Assembly: GCF_040807025.1 (NCBI RefSeq)
Contig: NC_090982.1
Span: 50,451,112 to 50,515,111, forward strand
From: Struthio camelus
Taxonomy: Eukaryota; Chordata; Aves; Struthioniformes; Struthionidae
Direction of reading: 5' to 3'
Length of the DNA: 64,000 nucleotides
The number at the start of each line of letters is the position of its first letter. The first letter of the stretch is position 1. The notes below the pieces were generated by a model. That model was given only the letters and a program-made list of their open reading frames with translations. It was not told the DNA's origin and did not search any database. This document shows, one piece after another, positions 25,701-40,700 of this stretch. Made by a program: the position numbers and the translations under genes.

Positions 25701-28700
25701 CTCATATAAGTTGGAGAAGCTGAAAGGGGAGGGGGGGAGAAAGATACACACCACAAATATTAAAAATGTGCTCATATTAGCAAAATGCCAAAAACAGTAG
25801 TCACAGCACCACGTATCTAGTACTACAGAAGCCTTAGCCATAAAACCTGCAAGTCAGTCACGGATTTTTGACTCTTGTGTCAACACTTCAAAGCGTGAAA
25901 GACAAATTTCCTCTTTCTCCTCAGAAAGTGACATGACAGCATCTTTGGCAGTGTGAAACTGTGCCAAGTTTCAATAATGGTTGCCTTGCCAGAAGATGAC
26001 TGACAACAGAATTAGTGCTACTTCTCATGGGTTACGAAAATGCCACTGGAACTGACACGTAGTCCAAAATATCTAAGAAACAGGTGTACAACAGATTACT
26101 CTCTAGACATCTCCCAAATGTGGTAAGAGAGCAGAAGGATCTCTATATGGATTACCTCTACATAAGCAGAATGGTGAAAATTCTGCTTACCAAACCACCT
26201 CAATAGTATGACTTTTTCTTAGTACTTTTTTCCTCTTGTGTACTATAAATTCGTAACAGCTTTTAGGGAGACACCGTCTTTCCAAATCCTAAGCAGTGTA
26301 ACAAAACATTTTAAATACCTAAGAACTTTAAAACACTTATCGTGTCCCTGATTTGTTTTTCAAAAACACCAGTCTTCTTAATTAGCTTCCTTCCCGTATG
26401 TAGGAGGCCTACACTATCAAATTAGCTGCTGAATCAAATCTAAAGCATATAAACTTAAAAAGCCAGAAAGAAACAAAAACATAGTATTTATATTGCTTCT
26501 GTATTACCACTAGCAAGCACAAGTTTTCTCATCAAAAGCATGACTCTTTAAACATTTCCTCAAGACAACCCCATTTTTCACTCACCTGACACAAAAGTTA
26601 TAACCATCCTAATAAATGGTAAATCTGAACTAACCGAAAACAGTTTCCAAAGAAACAGCAGGAGAATCACAATGGGAAAGCATCTTCACCCACACATGCA
26701 CAGGTACAGAACTCAGTCCGCATCTCATTTCAAGATCACGTAAACATGAAACATGCAGCACAGCTTATTTAAAAGAAAAGTAATTGCAAGGCGCTCTACA
26801 TGGGAAACACCAAGTAACATTGAAAGACACAGGACATAACAGCATTAGAAGATAAAAAAGCAACACTGCTCTGCTAAGGTTACTGCCAGCACAGCGGTAC
26901 AATATAAAGCTGGAAGTGCATGCTCAGTGTTAGTAAAAAGCATTCTCTGTAATCCATCTAGAATTAACGTGGACAGCACTGAGAAGTTCTTAATATGAGG
27001 AAATAAACCTATTAATATTTCATAAAATTTTTGATTTACTATACCAATCAACAGGGACATTACCTCAATGGAATATGACAATGTTCATATAGCAAGAGGA
27101 TGCTCCGAAAATTAAAATTACAGCTAATCTATATCTTTTTTTTTCCCTTTCCTCTTTTTAAATAAGCAATATTCTTAGTTTATTCATTTGCTATAAAATA
27201 TTGGAAAGATTAACTTGACAACATTTAACAATTTAAGATGAGCATAATTACAACTAAAAGCAGTACATGTTTCTTGTAGATTTTCACTTGATGGAGCAGC
27301 AACAGAGGCAAGAAATTCATCCACCTGCTTTAAAGACAGGGAATTGTGTAGGGTTTCCAAAGGGCAAATAGAAGGCACCATGGAATACAGTTCAAAACCT
27401 GTAAGAAAAATAATAAAAAAAAAAGATTTCCAAACATAAGACATGATCTAAGCTATCGCATGGCAAAATGTTAATGCATCAAAACAAAATACTTATTTTA
27501 AAAATCAATACACGTAGACATAATACTCTTGAAACCATGACATTAATAGAACATGGCGTTGGAAAAAAGGTAGGCCAATTTCCAGAATATACTAAACTCA
27601 AAGTACCATGTGATATACCACGGGATATAAGTCCCATGAACACATGAATTGGTCTACAAACAGTAAACTTTACTCTCAAATCAATTCATGAAGAATAACT
27701 TTCTTTTAAGATAAACTTAGTAAAACACAAAAAAGTAGTATTTTTCCCCTACTCTTTCTCATACGAGGCAGAACACTAAATAGATAACTCATTAATGCAA
27801 GTAAAGTAGGACAGTTATGTTGTCAACAGTTAGCTGAGACAGAAGAGCTAAAATTGCTAAAACTCTCAACAAGAAAAGTTTGCAGAAGTCCCCTTCTATC
27901 ATCTTGAGTATTCTGTGAAAACAACTGTTGCCGTAAGCATCCACGGAAAACCACTATTAGTGCTTGTGAACTTTGAGGCTACACGTTTTAACCTTGAAGA
28001 GAGACCTACACCTACCTATATGCATTTAAAAACCATTACTTAAAACACTAGTAATTTCATATATTATAGCAGGTAAACCAAAATCTAAAAATTTATTGGA
28101 CTCTACTTTTCTACGTTAGTATTAATCATAAACCAAACATGCATATTTGTATTACTAACATATCAAAAAGCATCTAAACACATCTCGACATAAAACTGCA
28201 ATTCTGTAAACTGATGCAAGTTTGATAACTCAATGAACAGCTCTTCATCCAATTGCATTTCAAAAGAAGAAAATGTGTCCATTAGTGTTTTCACATACAG
28301 CTGTAACATTACAACTTTGCAATTCAATACTGTAAATTTATAGTTGCTAAATTTAAGATATTTAAATGAAGAAACAATAGTGAATGAAATAATGTTTAGA
28401 ATTTCAGTTCAAGGTACATTTTTTTAGAGATAGCAATAATATAACTGTGAACTGTTCCCTCCCCCAAAATAATAAGCATCAATATTCCTCCGATATCCAA
28501 TGTGCCCCATGTGCTCCCCATTTAGCGATTTACATATAAAAAATAACTGCATGAACTTTCAATCCAGAATGCCTGTGTTTATATTTGGATCCACCACGGC
28601 CACACTCAATTTTGAGGGAGAGTCACTCCAGATCAACTGAAGCGTGCTTAAGTCAGCTTCACTTATACTACAAATAAAATGTTGCATTTCATGGAAACTC

Positions 28701-31700
28701 AGTTTTCATGTGCAAAAGAAACACCAACACATTCTTCATTTGTGTTTTTTCTTAAAAAGACAGCAGCTAAGCTTCAGTGTAAGCACTAAAAAATGTTTGG
28801 CATACATGTTAATATCCCATATAACTATGCATGCATGCAAAGCGCAAACCCTTTCTTTGCATTACAGTAAGATGCACAAGATTTATTTTTACCCTGACAG
28901 AAGTGTTGCCATCAGCTGAATGAGAATTTTTTTTTTTTTTTTTAAATCTTACTCTTGCAAAGAACGCAGTGGGACAATGTCAGGTTAATTTTTTTTAAAT
29001 ACCTATTAATGCTACAGGGCAATGCTATAGAAAAATCAGAAAGAAATTTCAAAATAGAGCCACCCTCTTTAAAAAACAAAAAAAAAATCGTTTTAGGAAT
29101 TCCCCTTCTCCAGGCTTTTGCTCAGTTTTGGAAATTCTGCTATCAGATAGCCATACCCCAGCACAATGTTATAAAACCTTTGCAGCTAAGGGATATGACT
29201 TCAACAGATACCCTGAAAATCTGCCTAACGTGTTTTATTTGAATATTTTATGATAAGTTATGATAAATACTTAATGAATTTGAGAAACACATCCGCACAT
29301 TTAATGGCAAAGCAGCCTGACAGTATCCCTTGAATAAAGCAATTTCCTGCCAACTAACAGCCCTTGAGTTTTGGCTATATTTACCCTTAAGGCACAGTCC
29401 CCTTCAAAACGCAAGACAATGAAAGGGTTCACGCAGCATTTGAAAAGGCGCCCTGCTGTCTTGCAGGTGAAAGCTAGCGAGACAGACGTACCACGGGAGC
29501 CTAGGCATTCCACAGAGGACACGGACCAGCACCTAAAGCGGTGTGGGTGTTCTGCACAGAGGCCCAGAAAATAAGGTAAAGCACTGTCAGGAGAGACTTG
29601 TTTCACCATGTTCCTTGAACTAAAGATGAGGGGGACAGGGTAGTCTGTGAAATGAGTGAGAAGGCGACAACAACATAAGAGTAAGAAGAGAGTGAAAGGG
29701 ACAAGGAAAATCACAATGACAGTCCAAAGGACAGACAAAATGACATCTGTATGATTGTATGTTAGTAGAGAACTCGTAGAAACCTGTGACATATTTAGGT
29801 TTCACAGGAGCTCATACAGCATGCGTTATCTTGTGAAAGATGTGTGGTAGAATATCTGTATTAAATGAATCAGAACAATCAATGCATTTATTAAAAGCAA
29901 TTTCGATGGATGTATTTTTAAAGAATGCAGTCACAAAAGATAGTGCTGAATGGAACAGAAAGTAATCAAGCTATTAAACATCTATATTCAAATGCAGTTC
30001 TTACTTTCTGACTTTGTAATGCTTTGGAAATATCATCTGATTAGATTCTAAAGATAAAAAATAGGTTCCTACATTTCGTATTTGAAACGGCACACTCGAG
30101 TCGGCCTTTTTAGATCCAATACAAGCTTACTGGTAATTCCCTCAGCCTTATCATACCAGTTTGCCTTCAAGGAACACTGCAGTGCAACTCGCTGCGGATT
30201 CCACGTGAATACAGTAGAGGACCCATCGCTTCACGGCAAAACAAAGCAAGCACTCACTTTTCTTAAACCTCGCTTCTAAACAAGTGCATTTCAAATCTAA
30301 CACGACAGTGCTGATGATTTCCACTGCAGTTTCAATGATATTATCATCACTGTACTGGGCCAGCAGTCACGTACTTTTTAAAACTGCAATTAAGACATCT
30401 GGAAAAGCTACGCTAAGACCTGGTGAAAGCTGAAGACAGAGTCTGGTTGCCATGAACAGGATATATTTGGGGCCTATTTAATCACGTAGAAAGTTAGGCG
30501 CGAAATATTTTGCTGAGGAAGAGAAAGATATACCTCTGTCCTGTGTGCTAAACCAGGATTTTTTTTTTTAAATGGTAGACTGAAGACAAGTTAACTCTCA
30601 CCCTTGAGGTTCAAGAGGTCAATGTAAGTGACAGGCAATGCTCTCACTGTGATTTTTTTAGTGCAATATTTAAGTAATTTGCATATCTGAGGAACAGAGG
30701 ACAAGTACGATCAAGTAAATTTTTTGTTCCTTGATAGATATTGCAATTTAGCAGGAATGTTCCTGCTTTTTTTTTTTTTTTTTAATTTAGCATCACTTCA
30801 AGAAGATAGTCATAAAATCCATTTGTCAATTCAATTATTTACTTGGGAACGAGGAGGGAAACAGGCTCAGCAGAAGGAAGACAAAGAAGAAGCAGCAGCA
30901 GCTATCAAGAAGTGTATGCCCAATAAAGATCAGATATAATTCTGTTTTTATCTTGTACCACACAGTCTGATCACATGAAAAATTGGGAAGAATAATTTAT
31001 TAGAGATCATAATTTAAAGTAGCATTTCAATTTCCCAAAGATTTTTCTGATGAATGAATTTTGACATCATATTTATACTAATGAATGGTAAAGAAGAGAT
31101 TTAGGGTATCTAATGATTACAAATATACTCGGAGTTGTGCTTGAAGTTAGGAACGACAGGTGGCTGGATGATACTGTACACCCCATATTTGAAATAAAAA
31201 TAAAAGGGATGAAGCAAGGAACCTTTTGTTTTTGTTTTTTTAAAATAAAAGCAAAACGTACCATTGGTTGGGTGTCGAGCAAATGAGATAGAAAACCTTT
31301 TAACAGCAGAACCGCGTGTGGTGTCTGAGAAAGAGAAAAACAGGTACCTGAAATTCGTAACAGCTACCAAAAGAGGGACATTTTAAAAAAGGAGAGGAAG
31401 AGGAAAGAAAAAAAAATGAGAAGGTGTTAGAACTGACTGGCATGCAGAGGGGACCAGGGAAAAGGGCTAAAATCTAAATAGAGGTTAAAAGAAGAAAATT
31501 TGGGCTGTTGATAACTACAAGATGTGTAATGAAGTGTATGAAAACAAGCAGAATGAGCTGGTGATTCTGGCATACAAGGTTATTATCAGGTTAGACTTGA
31601 ACATTAAGTAGTGAATTTTGGGGGGAATACAGCGTGAATACTGTTTCACTTCAATGTTATAAAGGTACGCTATCACATATTTACATTCTGAAATCTACTG

Positions 31701-34700
31701 AAAGAGTTTCTGCTCTACCCCAGATTATACAAAACTGAAAACCTCCTGCTCTTCTGCAAGCCACACCCCACCAGAAAAGAATCAGGAATCCTAAAATTTT
31801 CACCATCAGTATTTTTAAGTTATTAGTTTATCATTTCTCTCATTCCTTGTAGATGCTCTAAGCAATTTATTTCAAGATCAATAAGAAATGATAAAACCAG
31901 AAGTTTAAAATGAGAAAGAGAATTTCAAAATTAAAATTTTAACGTATTGAAAAATGCACTTGCTGAAATCTCTTGGCGTGTATATTACAAGTCTGTGAGC
32001 TAGTGTTCAATTCAAGACAGTAACAAGAATTAACTATGCCATTAAGTTAAACATAAGCAAGCTATGGGCAATAAAGAAGCAACGGAAACTCATACAATTA
32101 ATACTAAGGCAAAGGATTCTAGGATTCCATTAAAATCAGTAACCTAGGATTTATCTTTAGAAGTTTAATGTGGCACATGGGTTTGTGCGTGCATGTGCGA
32201 GAGTGTGCACATACCATCTATGAAGCCAGAAGAAGTCAGCTTTTTACGATGAGTACGAGCATAATCCTGTAGGTTAGGTGCACTTGAAGAACCCCCGAGC
32301 ACTGAGGTGCTAAACAGGCCCGCACAGTGAGACCCTGATGGGAGTTAGAGAAAATACATACAACAACCAGGTGTTCGTCCATTCACATTGGGGATGCATG
32401 CAGCATGCAAGCACAGGGCTCTTACCACACAAAAGGCAGCTTTTGGCAGTGCCTTGGACAGGTTCACAATATGCTTGTAATGTCAAAGTGGTACTTGTAG
32501 GCTGAAACTACCATAATTTATTGTGCTTCTACTCATGACACAGCACCCTCTGCTATATGTGCAAAGAGAGGGCTGACTTTAACAAAATGACTTCATATCC
32601 TGTTTTCAGGTTTGGTAAAGAAAAGTTACCAGTTAGCGTCAATGTAAACATAACCAAAACAACAAAACAAAAATAAGATGATGATGTAAAAGTTGTGGAT
32701 TTTAAAACTTGTAGTCCTGAAACAAATACGAACTGGAAAATACTGCTCATTGCTTTCATCCAAATCAACCTTTGAGATGACAGGTTGCAATGAAGTACTC
32801 GTGCATTTCCACAGACTTAACATGGAAATATTTCCCTTTCAACCTCCATGAAGTGTTAACCAAATCAGAAATACTCTTTTAGTATTTCAGCTGCCTTCAT
32901 TGCCAATGGTAGAAACTGAAAACACCAAAAAGTTTCACCAAGTTTAGCTCAACTTCCTTCCTAGAGAAAAGACTTCCGTACGTTCCTATGCAATTGAGAA
33001 TACTTTTGTTACCACTCACACAATCCTGCCACTGGGAGTTTTAACAAATCACTGAAAGCCATACACAGAAATATATATATATTTTTATAATCCACCATAT
33101 ATGAAACTTACATACACCAGTGAATAAAAGGGAAAAAAATGCTGTGATTTTTTTCCTTTAATCTTCACTACTAGTTGAAAAGAGAAATGGTTCACTAGAA
33201 ACTTATCTTTTGCATTTGAGATAAGTAGAACCAGATTTTTAAGGACCAACTATCCAGAGATATTTCCTTTCATTACTTTTGATGGCCTAATGAGAGGAAA
33301 CATTACTAGCACATGTGACCAATCACAGCCAAAATAAATCGGTGCCTGGTCTGTGGCAAAAGCACCAAAAATAACATCTTGACCTACACACACAAATATA
33401 TCAAATTCCACAAGCCATATTGTGTCACACTGACAAAAGAAAAGTTGTTTAACTTTAGCAAGCACACATTACAAAATGACTTCAGTAAACAAGAGCACCT
33501 GATGTATGCATTTTACTAAGGAAAAAAAATATAGTAGGGAGAAAAGTATCACAGAAAGATTAGACAAAAACAACAGATCTTTACAAGGAAAGGAAAAGCT
33601 ACTTCTAGCCTAATACACATAAGCTTTATGTATTTTCTACACTGCATTTTTCTCACAAAAAGACATTTTACATTTACAGAAAAAAGATGCAACATTAATT
33701 TACAGCAGTGCAAAATTTCATATTTTTGTATATTGGTCAAATGAATGCCTCTTTCAAAGAAACAATAGGAAAACATCTCTTGTATTAAAAGAATTTGAAA
33801 CAACTCATTGAATTATACCATAATTAATCCTAACATTGAAAGGAAAATTAATTTTAGGAAAGAGAATGTGTGCAAAAGCCCTCATACACCCAAGAAGCTT
33901 GAAGTCTGCTTGTTTTTTTCTTTTTTTTTCCCCCTCCCCTGCATTGGTACCACACCTTCAATTCCATCAATCGCCCACAGTAGGAAAAATTAGTTATCTT
34001 CAAGAAAAGTGTTTTAATGGTTTCCATAGTAGGCCTTTTCAATCCAAAAGATTCTGCAAAAACCCAACAGCTCAAAACAAACTATATAATCTTAAAGATC
34101 TGCATCATGCTAAAAATAATCCTGTGTACCTGTTTTGGGCAGTAAAAAGTCAGTAATGTTAATAGTCTCAAACAACTTGTCCTTTTCAGTTATAATTTAG
34201 GTAAAAACTTTTGCTGCAAAAAAAAATTGTCCAGTTCAGTCTGTACTGTTTCAGACAATCAGGAGATATTAATGATTACAAATACTACCTGGTCCTGTTC
34301 ACAAGAGAGCTTTTTTTTTTAAAAAAAAAATATATATATATATAACTGCGCAGAACAATGGACGGAGGAAAAGCTAACATGAAACAAAACGCCAATTATA
34401 TGCACATACCTAGACCACTCTGCTTTTGTTCCAGAATAGTTCTTGGTGTTCTTAAATTACTATTGTTTTCTGATAGGACCTGGATATAAAAAACAGAAAA
34501 ATAAGGAAAAATAGAACAGCAGCATGAAACGTTTATTTAACTTGATACAGCAGCCTGTTTCAGACAGACAAGTGTTAATAAGCTGTATGATAAGTGTTAG
34601 TAAAAATATGTAAAGGAAATATGAAAGATCATGCAATATCCCCTTCTGAAGGGAGTCCATTTCACATATGAGTTCCTTGCAATGAAGTGGTGCAAAGCAA

Positions 34701-37700
34701 GCATTCAGAATGAAAAAGGACACAGACCAAGACATATATGAGAACAGACATTTGAGACAGATTTTATTTTATTTTACCAAATGCACTCTCCTAAACTGCG
34801 CCTGTATTGAAAAAAGGAGGGGAGGGAAGGAAAGACAGACAAACTATTGAGGACACCATACAATCACTGATCCATGCATGGGCTCAATCAGTGTAATCTT
34901 CAGATGCTCACAGCCTTTACCGATACATACTTTTCCTACATAAATAGTTTAAAAATTTTCTACAATAAAAAGAAATTACGAAAGTTTTTATGAAGAAAAA
35001 GGGTATGTTTAGCAGAACACCATCCATTGCCACAAACGTAAGCAATATCTTGAAATATTAAACAGTCTTTGGATCTTCATTGATGCTTCAGAAATATTTG
35101 CATCTTTCTTTCTGCTTCTTCAACAGCATTTAGAAAACTCTTCAAAATATTGTACTATTCAATGGATGATGTACTGTGTTGGGAGTTTTAGATACCTCCA
35201 GATATAGAAGGCAAGAATTATTAGTGCTAGAGTTTGTTCCCTGCAATAGTTAATACCAGGCCACTGAAAATATGATATATGCAAAACAAGTTTTGAGCAG
35301 TATGAAGGTCCAAATAAATTATTTTTAATGGTATTGTTTGCCACTATTAAAAAAAAAGAAAGTAGTTCAATTTACCTACCACCAAATTAAGCAATGCCAT
35401 TTTTAAAGTCTTAAAGGACAACTAAGCCAAAGCAGAAATCTGTTTCATTAGGCAGTAGACTATGTCTTTTCTACTGTGTTAACATTTGCAATTCCTGTAG
35501 AGAAACCAATTCTTCAGGGAAATGTACAACACATTCAGTGGAAAAACACGCACTCACTCTTTTATCCCCCAAACATTCTCGGAAAGTAATTTTAAGAAGT
35601 GGAAGAATTTGCTTCGAATGTACTCCATAACAAGGGATTAGATGTCCTTAAAGACAGTTGGTTGTTGCTCGGAATGCATAATAATGTTGAATGAAGTAAA
35701 GTTTAAAAACCTGTTGCCATGAGCCAAAAATACTGGATGTGAAAGCCAATGATTTAGGGGAGACAGGGGAAGAAGTGATTTGTTCCCCTGATCTGCGTCT
35801 TCGACGCCCAGTACCCACACCACTGGTGTAATGCAGCCAGGTACCAATACACTCTGGGCTAGACACACTCAGGGGGCTCTCTTCCTGGAAGTGAGAAAGG
35901 GGGCAAAAAACAGCAAAGCATGCAAAGTTAGATTCAACAGAGCCAAATGAACAGAAAAGAAAAAAAACCCAGTCTGCTTGCACCCTTTTATATACTGCTT
36001 TTAAAACTATTAAACAGTGACTAGGGAAGAGTAATGTTACAAAATTATCAGTTCTGCTCAATCAATTATATCTTTAATACAACAGTTTCAAATTGTGGCA
36101 GACTAATTATTACATAATGTTATGAGACAAAAAAAATGGGGTCAATAATTGGTTCAAAGCTTTAAAAATTTCTCTACATGTTGGAAACAGCATCTATTAT
36201 TCTTGACGTACTGTTTAATAGTTTCCCCCTCTAAGTACATTAACCTTTCCTATTTACTACTTAATAGTTTTCATTTCTAGTCTGCAACCTTATCTAAAAT
36301 ATTCTAACGATTTTTAGCATTTCCTCGGAGATTTTTACAGCTGCCTGACTGCTAGTGGCACCACGGATTTTCCAACTTAAATTACATATACATTTTTTAA
36401 TTTTCTGATCCTGGACAGCTATAAGACTTCAAGGGACAGTGTCAGGCTAAGAGTCTCCCATGCCCTACATCACTATGTACTATTACAGTGATCAGCAATG
36501 AACATTTTTAGTAATACACAATTTGATTTTCAATGCTGATGAGCCTTACTTTCTCATGTTACTGTTAGAACTCTGTTGTTTATTTTCATGATTCAATGCA
36601 GAGTTGCAATATTTCTTCTGTAAATATTGTTGGACTATAACCCAGATTAAAATTTACATCTAATATTACCTGACAGTGTCCCTTTAAATTAACAGACATA
36701 AGTGAAAAGAGAATTGCCTATGGGGAAAAAAAAATTCAAGGCAGTTGCAGTTTAAGTTGTAATAAAATGACACTTTTAAAAACACCTGAAAATACCATTT
36801 GGTTTAAATAATCCAAATACTGGTTTTGCAGATTTCAGTGTGCCAGATGAGACTTCCAATTTTAGTTTTTCAAAAAAAAATTTCGTAGTGAATGACTTCT
36901 TTTAAGTAGGCTATTTCCTTCCCGGAAATAAATGCTGAATGCTGCAACACATTCTATCCGAACATGCATTACCAGCACAGTCAAAATTTAGCAGTTTATG
37001 TCATTAATATCTTTTGAAAGTAACTTCTAAATAATTTAGAAGAATGAAAATGGTTAAAAGTTGGAAATACTATTAAGCTGTGTGTATGTGAACTCATAAC
37101 GAGGAGGGGAGCTTGCATGATCACAGTGAAAGCAGCTTTTAAAAATCCAAAGTACTGATGTTGAAAGCATTTGTTTGTGATAAAAATTGTAAACAGAAAA
37201 TGTAAGACATTCGCATGTATTACCTCTGTTAATCTATGAAAGTCACGTGAAGTTATAAAGATATACTTGTAGAAGAAAACCATGCATTTTTTTCTCTCCA
37301 CGCTACTAATAACCAAGTTACTTGTAAATCTTACTTCTGTAATACTCGCGTTGTGTACAAAAAGCCCATTCCCAACACAAACACAAAAGGAAAAGCGTTT
37401 GGTGCCGATCTTAAGTTCTGATGGTTTTAAGCAACTGAAAATGAGGCAATATGAAGCTGTTAGTCTAATTCTAGCATTAAAGTCACAGAAGCGCCACTAT
37501 GCACCAACTGAAACTTTGCCACTCAACCATACAAGTGGTATCAGTGACACTGCTGTGCATTCCTCACTGCTGTGACATTAAAGCTGTATCTGTGAAGCAC
37601 ACCTAGATGCCACGGCCTTCAAAAGTGGAGACTAGACTGTTCAGGTTATTTAAAGACTTCATGAAAAGCAAAACCCACCCACTTCAAAAAACACTGCCGG

Positions 37701-40700
37701 TGTGTTCTCTTACCTTCAAATGCTGGACTACTGGAGCCACTTTCACTCCATGTGAAAGCAAATACAGCTGAAAACATTTCTCTCGCCTCCTGTATCTCCC
37801 CCTACTACCCCAAACCCTCCGTCCCCTCTCAGCATGATCACCCTGAAGGTTCACTTTATTCCCAATAGCAGCTGTCTTAAGGATGAATACAGAAGCAATG
37901 TATGTTAGTTAGAAGGAGATGTGGGCTTAGACTGAAAAGGTTTTTGCTTTCAAATAGGGTTTTCTCTAGTATGGTTTAAAAAGGGGCAGGGGGGAAGTAT
38001 TATATGGCAAAATAATCACTCATTTAAAAAAAAAAAAATGTATTCAGATAGATCACTGCCATGCAGGATTTCCTGTAGAATTAAAGCAATCTTTTTATGA
38101 GGCATAATATCATTCTGTTTTTGTGTAATCAAAAGCAGAATTGCCTTTTTTGTTAAAAGCAAGCAGAAATTTCATTTCTGTAAAAGATACGCTTTGGAAT
38201 AGAAACACTTACTTCAACAGAACCAATCTTCCTGGATCTTGGAAGAGGTGACTTTCTGTGTATGTGAATTGGGTCTGATACCATTGGCTTGAACATCACT
38301 ACTGACCGATCTGTTTCGTCTCTTTTAGAAGCATGCGCCTCCTCGTCACTATCATTTCTATGGGAGGTTTTCTTCGAGCCTTCATTCTACAAGCAATAGA
38401 TAAATCCTTTCTGATTTAGATACACACTTTGCAACAGGCAGACAGAAATGGTCATTATGTAAATCTTTTGTGCAAACCAAAAGCAAGTTGATTTTAAAAA
38501 TATAAAAGATTAATCATGTATTATCAAATGACTAGTCATAAAAAATATATAGACTTTTATATGTCTATGAGTATTTGCTCCTAACTAGCCACTGCATATG
38601 GCAATGAGGTCCTAATTAACCATACTGCTCAACCTCCATATCTTACTCCAATTTTCTCTCAACATAGTGGTAGAATTCTGGCCGCAGAAAACAATCGCAG
38701 AATTCTCACCAAGCTTTACTTTCACTTATTTCTTAGAAAGCAGGCAGTAACTGTACAAATCTACACATACAACTTTGAAAGCATCAATCCTTCCTCAACT
38801 ATTGGTACTACCAAACATTCCAAACTACCTCATTTTCTTAAATATTTCTTGTATTTGCCAGAACATCACTAACGTGACACTACCTGCTGACACCAGTTTC
38901 ATTATAACGAGTACTTTGCATTTCCAGCAATACAGTCAGGCAAACCCCAAAAAAGGCCCAAATTATGCTTCCATTTCCCCAATGACTATGCAAAAGGGAA
39001 TAGTGTGCTGAGACTACCTTTATTTTCTTAGATATTTTTCTACAAAACAAAACAATCACATTATTTTTCACCTAACAATTTTTCAGTATTTATTTTAGGT
39101 ATATCCACATTAAAACAAAAATTAGTATTTCTGAAAGACAGACATAATTACCTCTCGGGAGGCAGGTCTGTATCCATATCCAGCTGGTAAATTTTTATCT
39201 TCTTCACAGCCTTTTGCTCCTGGGCTAAAGTGCAGCTCTACATGAAAACGTTCCTCTGAAGAAAGTTCCTAAAGAAAATGATAAACATGTTTACATCTTA
39301 ATACACAGCTTAGAACTATTCATTTGTGAAAATATTTACCCATTTTAAATACCTTGTTTGGATCCTCATAAAGCATGATAACAATCTGTGTCATGTAATT
39401 GAGTTCATTTACAACATTTAGATAATCCATAGCTCGCTTCCATTGTTCATCTTTTGATTCCTTATGAGAGGAGGAAAAAAAAAAACCCAAACACTTTGTG
39501 AGATATTTAAATCTTGAAAATTAGAAATCAGTGATCTTCTTTAAAAGAACTGATGATCTCCATTTCTACCTCTCCCTGTCCAATTAACATAGATTTTACT
39601 TTTATAGCAGAAGTACAAAGCTCTTCCCAGGTAAAGAAAAAAAAATACTCTCAGGAACAGCTAGAAAAAAAAAAATATAAAAATAACTTTAAAATACTTA
39701 AATGAATAAGAGGTGGGGATCAGAACTTTTCATATTTTATTTCATTTTATCTTTCATGTTCTTCTGGTAGTGATAGCATATGCAGACTTGTAGACAGAAG
39801 TAACATTTTACATTCTCCTGACTGGAATCTTGATTTTGCTATAATCTAGTTCCAAGTAGTGTGTGGTCAAAAAGTGATACAACCCCCCCCACCCCCTATT
39901 TTTTGCACCCTCAACTTTAGGCTTACCAAGACAGAGGACAAAAACCCAAACAACTGGAACTATTACGCTATGCTTCTAGATTCTTCTCTACTAGCCAAAT
40001 GGACAGAGTAAATGGGGGCTTCTGGAATATGGGGGGGAGGAGAACCCTACCATACAATCCCAAACCGAACATTCACCTCTCTCATGCTCTAAAAGTGGTC
40101 CAGAAATTATGAAACACACTGCATTTACAAGTCCCTCTTATCAGCCTAAAACTAAAGGCTTATCTGCTATACTACGTCACATTGAACTCCAGGACTAAAA
40201 GTGCTTTTTCGCTCAATGAGTTCAGTCTTCTGTTACCAGAAGCAAGCATGTCAATACAACTATTTCAAAAACTAGTAAATTAATCAAGCTCTATCTTAGA
40301 AGCAGCTATATAGGCTCTGAGGTGCTACATTTATTCTCTCCATGCAGCTCAGTGGGGTCACATGCAAATCTGGGGAGCTTGTCTTTTTTATCCTTGGTGT
40401 CAAGGTCAAAAAGATGGAGAATAACACACCACCTTCAAGTGCTCTACAGTACTACGGGTAAGCAAGACAATGCATTGAACAGTGCAAATGCTGCACTACA
40501 GGAGCATTCCAGAAGCCAGGTAGGGAGGTCTTGACCATATCCCAAAGGTCAAAAGCAATACGCCAATCCAAAAGCAAATTCAAGAGAAATCTGAATTATA
40601 ACTCAAAGGGGGAAGGGGAAATCAGAATTAACTTATGGGTGACAATTTAAAACAAAAGACTGTTATCTGCCCTTTTCAGATCCCTTGAGACAATAACCTA

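Larger units (their letters stand above)
27399..32214 (-). other. PPIP5K2 intron 26 region containing cassette exon(s)
   Basis: 4.8 kb that contains the conserved 63-bp cassette (31262-31324) and a possible 60-bp cassette in a GC-richer patch (29492-29551). T17 lies at 28927-28943. Nothing else recognised. Confidence 0.7.

Noticed and set aside
29301-29792. 163-codon open frame on the minus strand as a separate gene
   Set aside because: Hydrophobic then Cys-rich without recognised similarity. Only the 60-bp segment with splice sites was kept, as a weak candidate.
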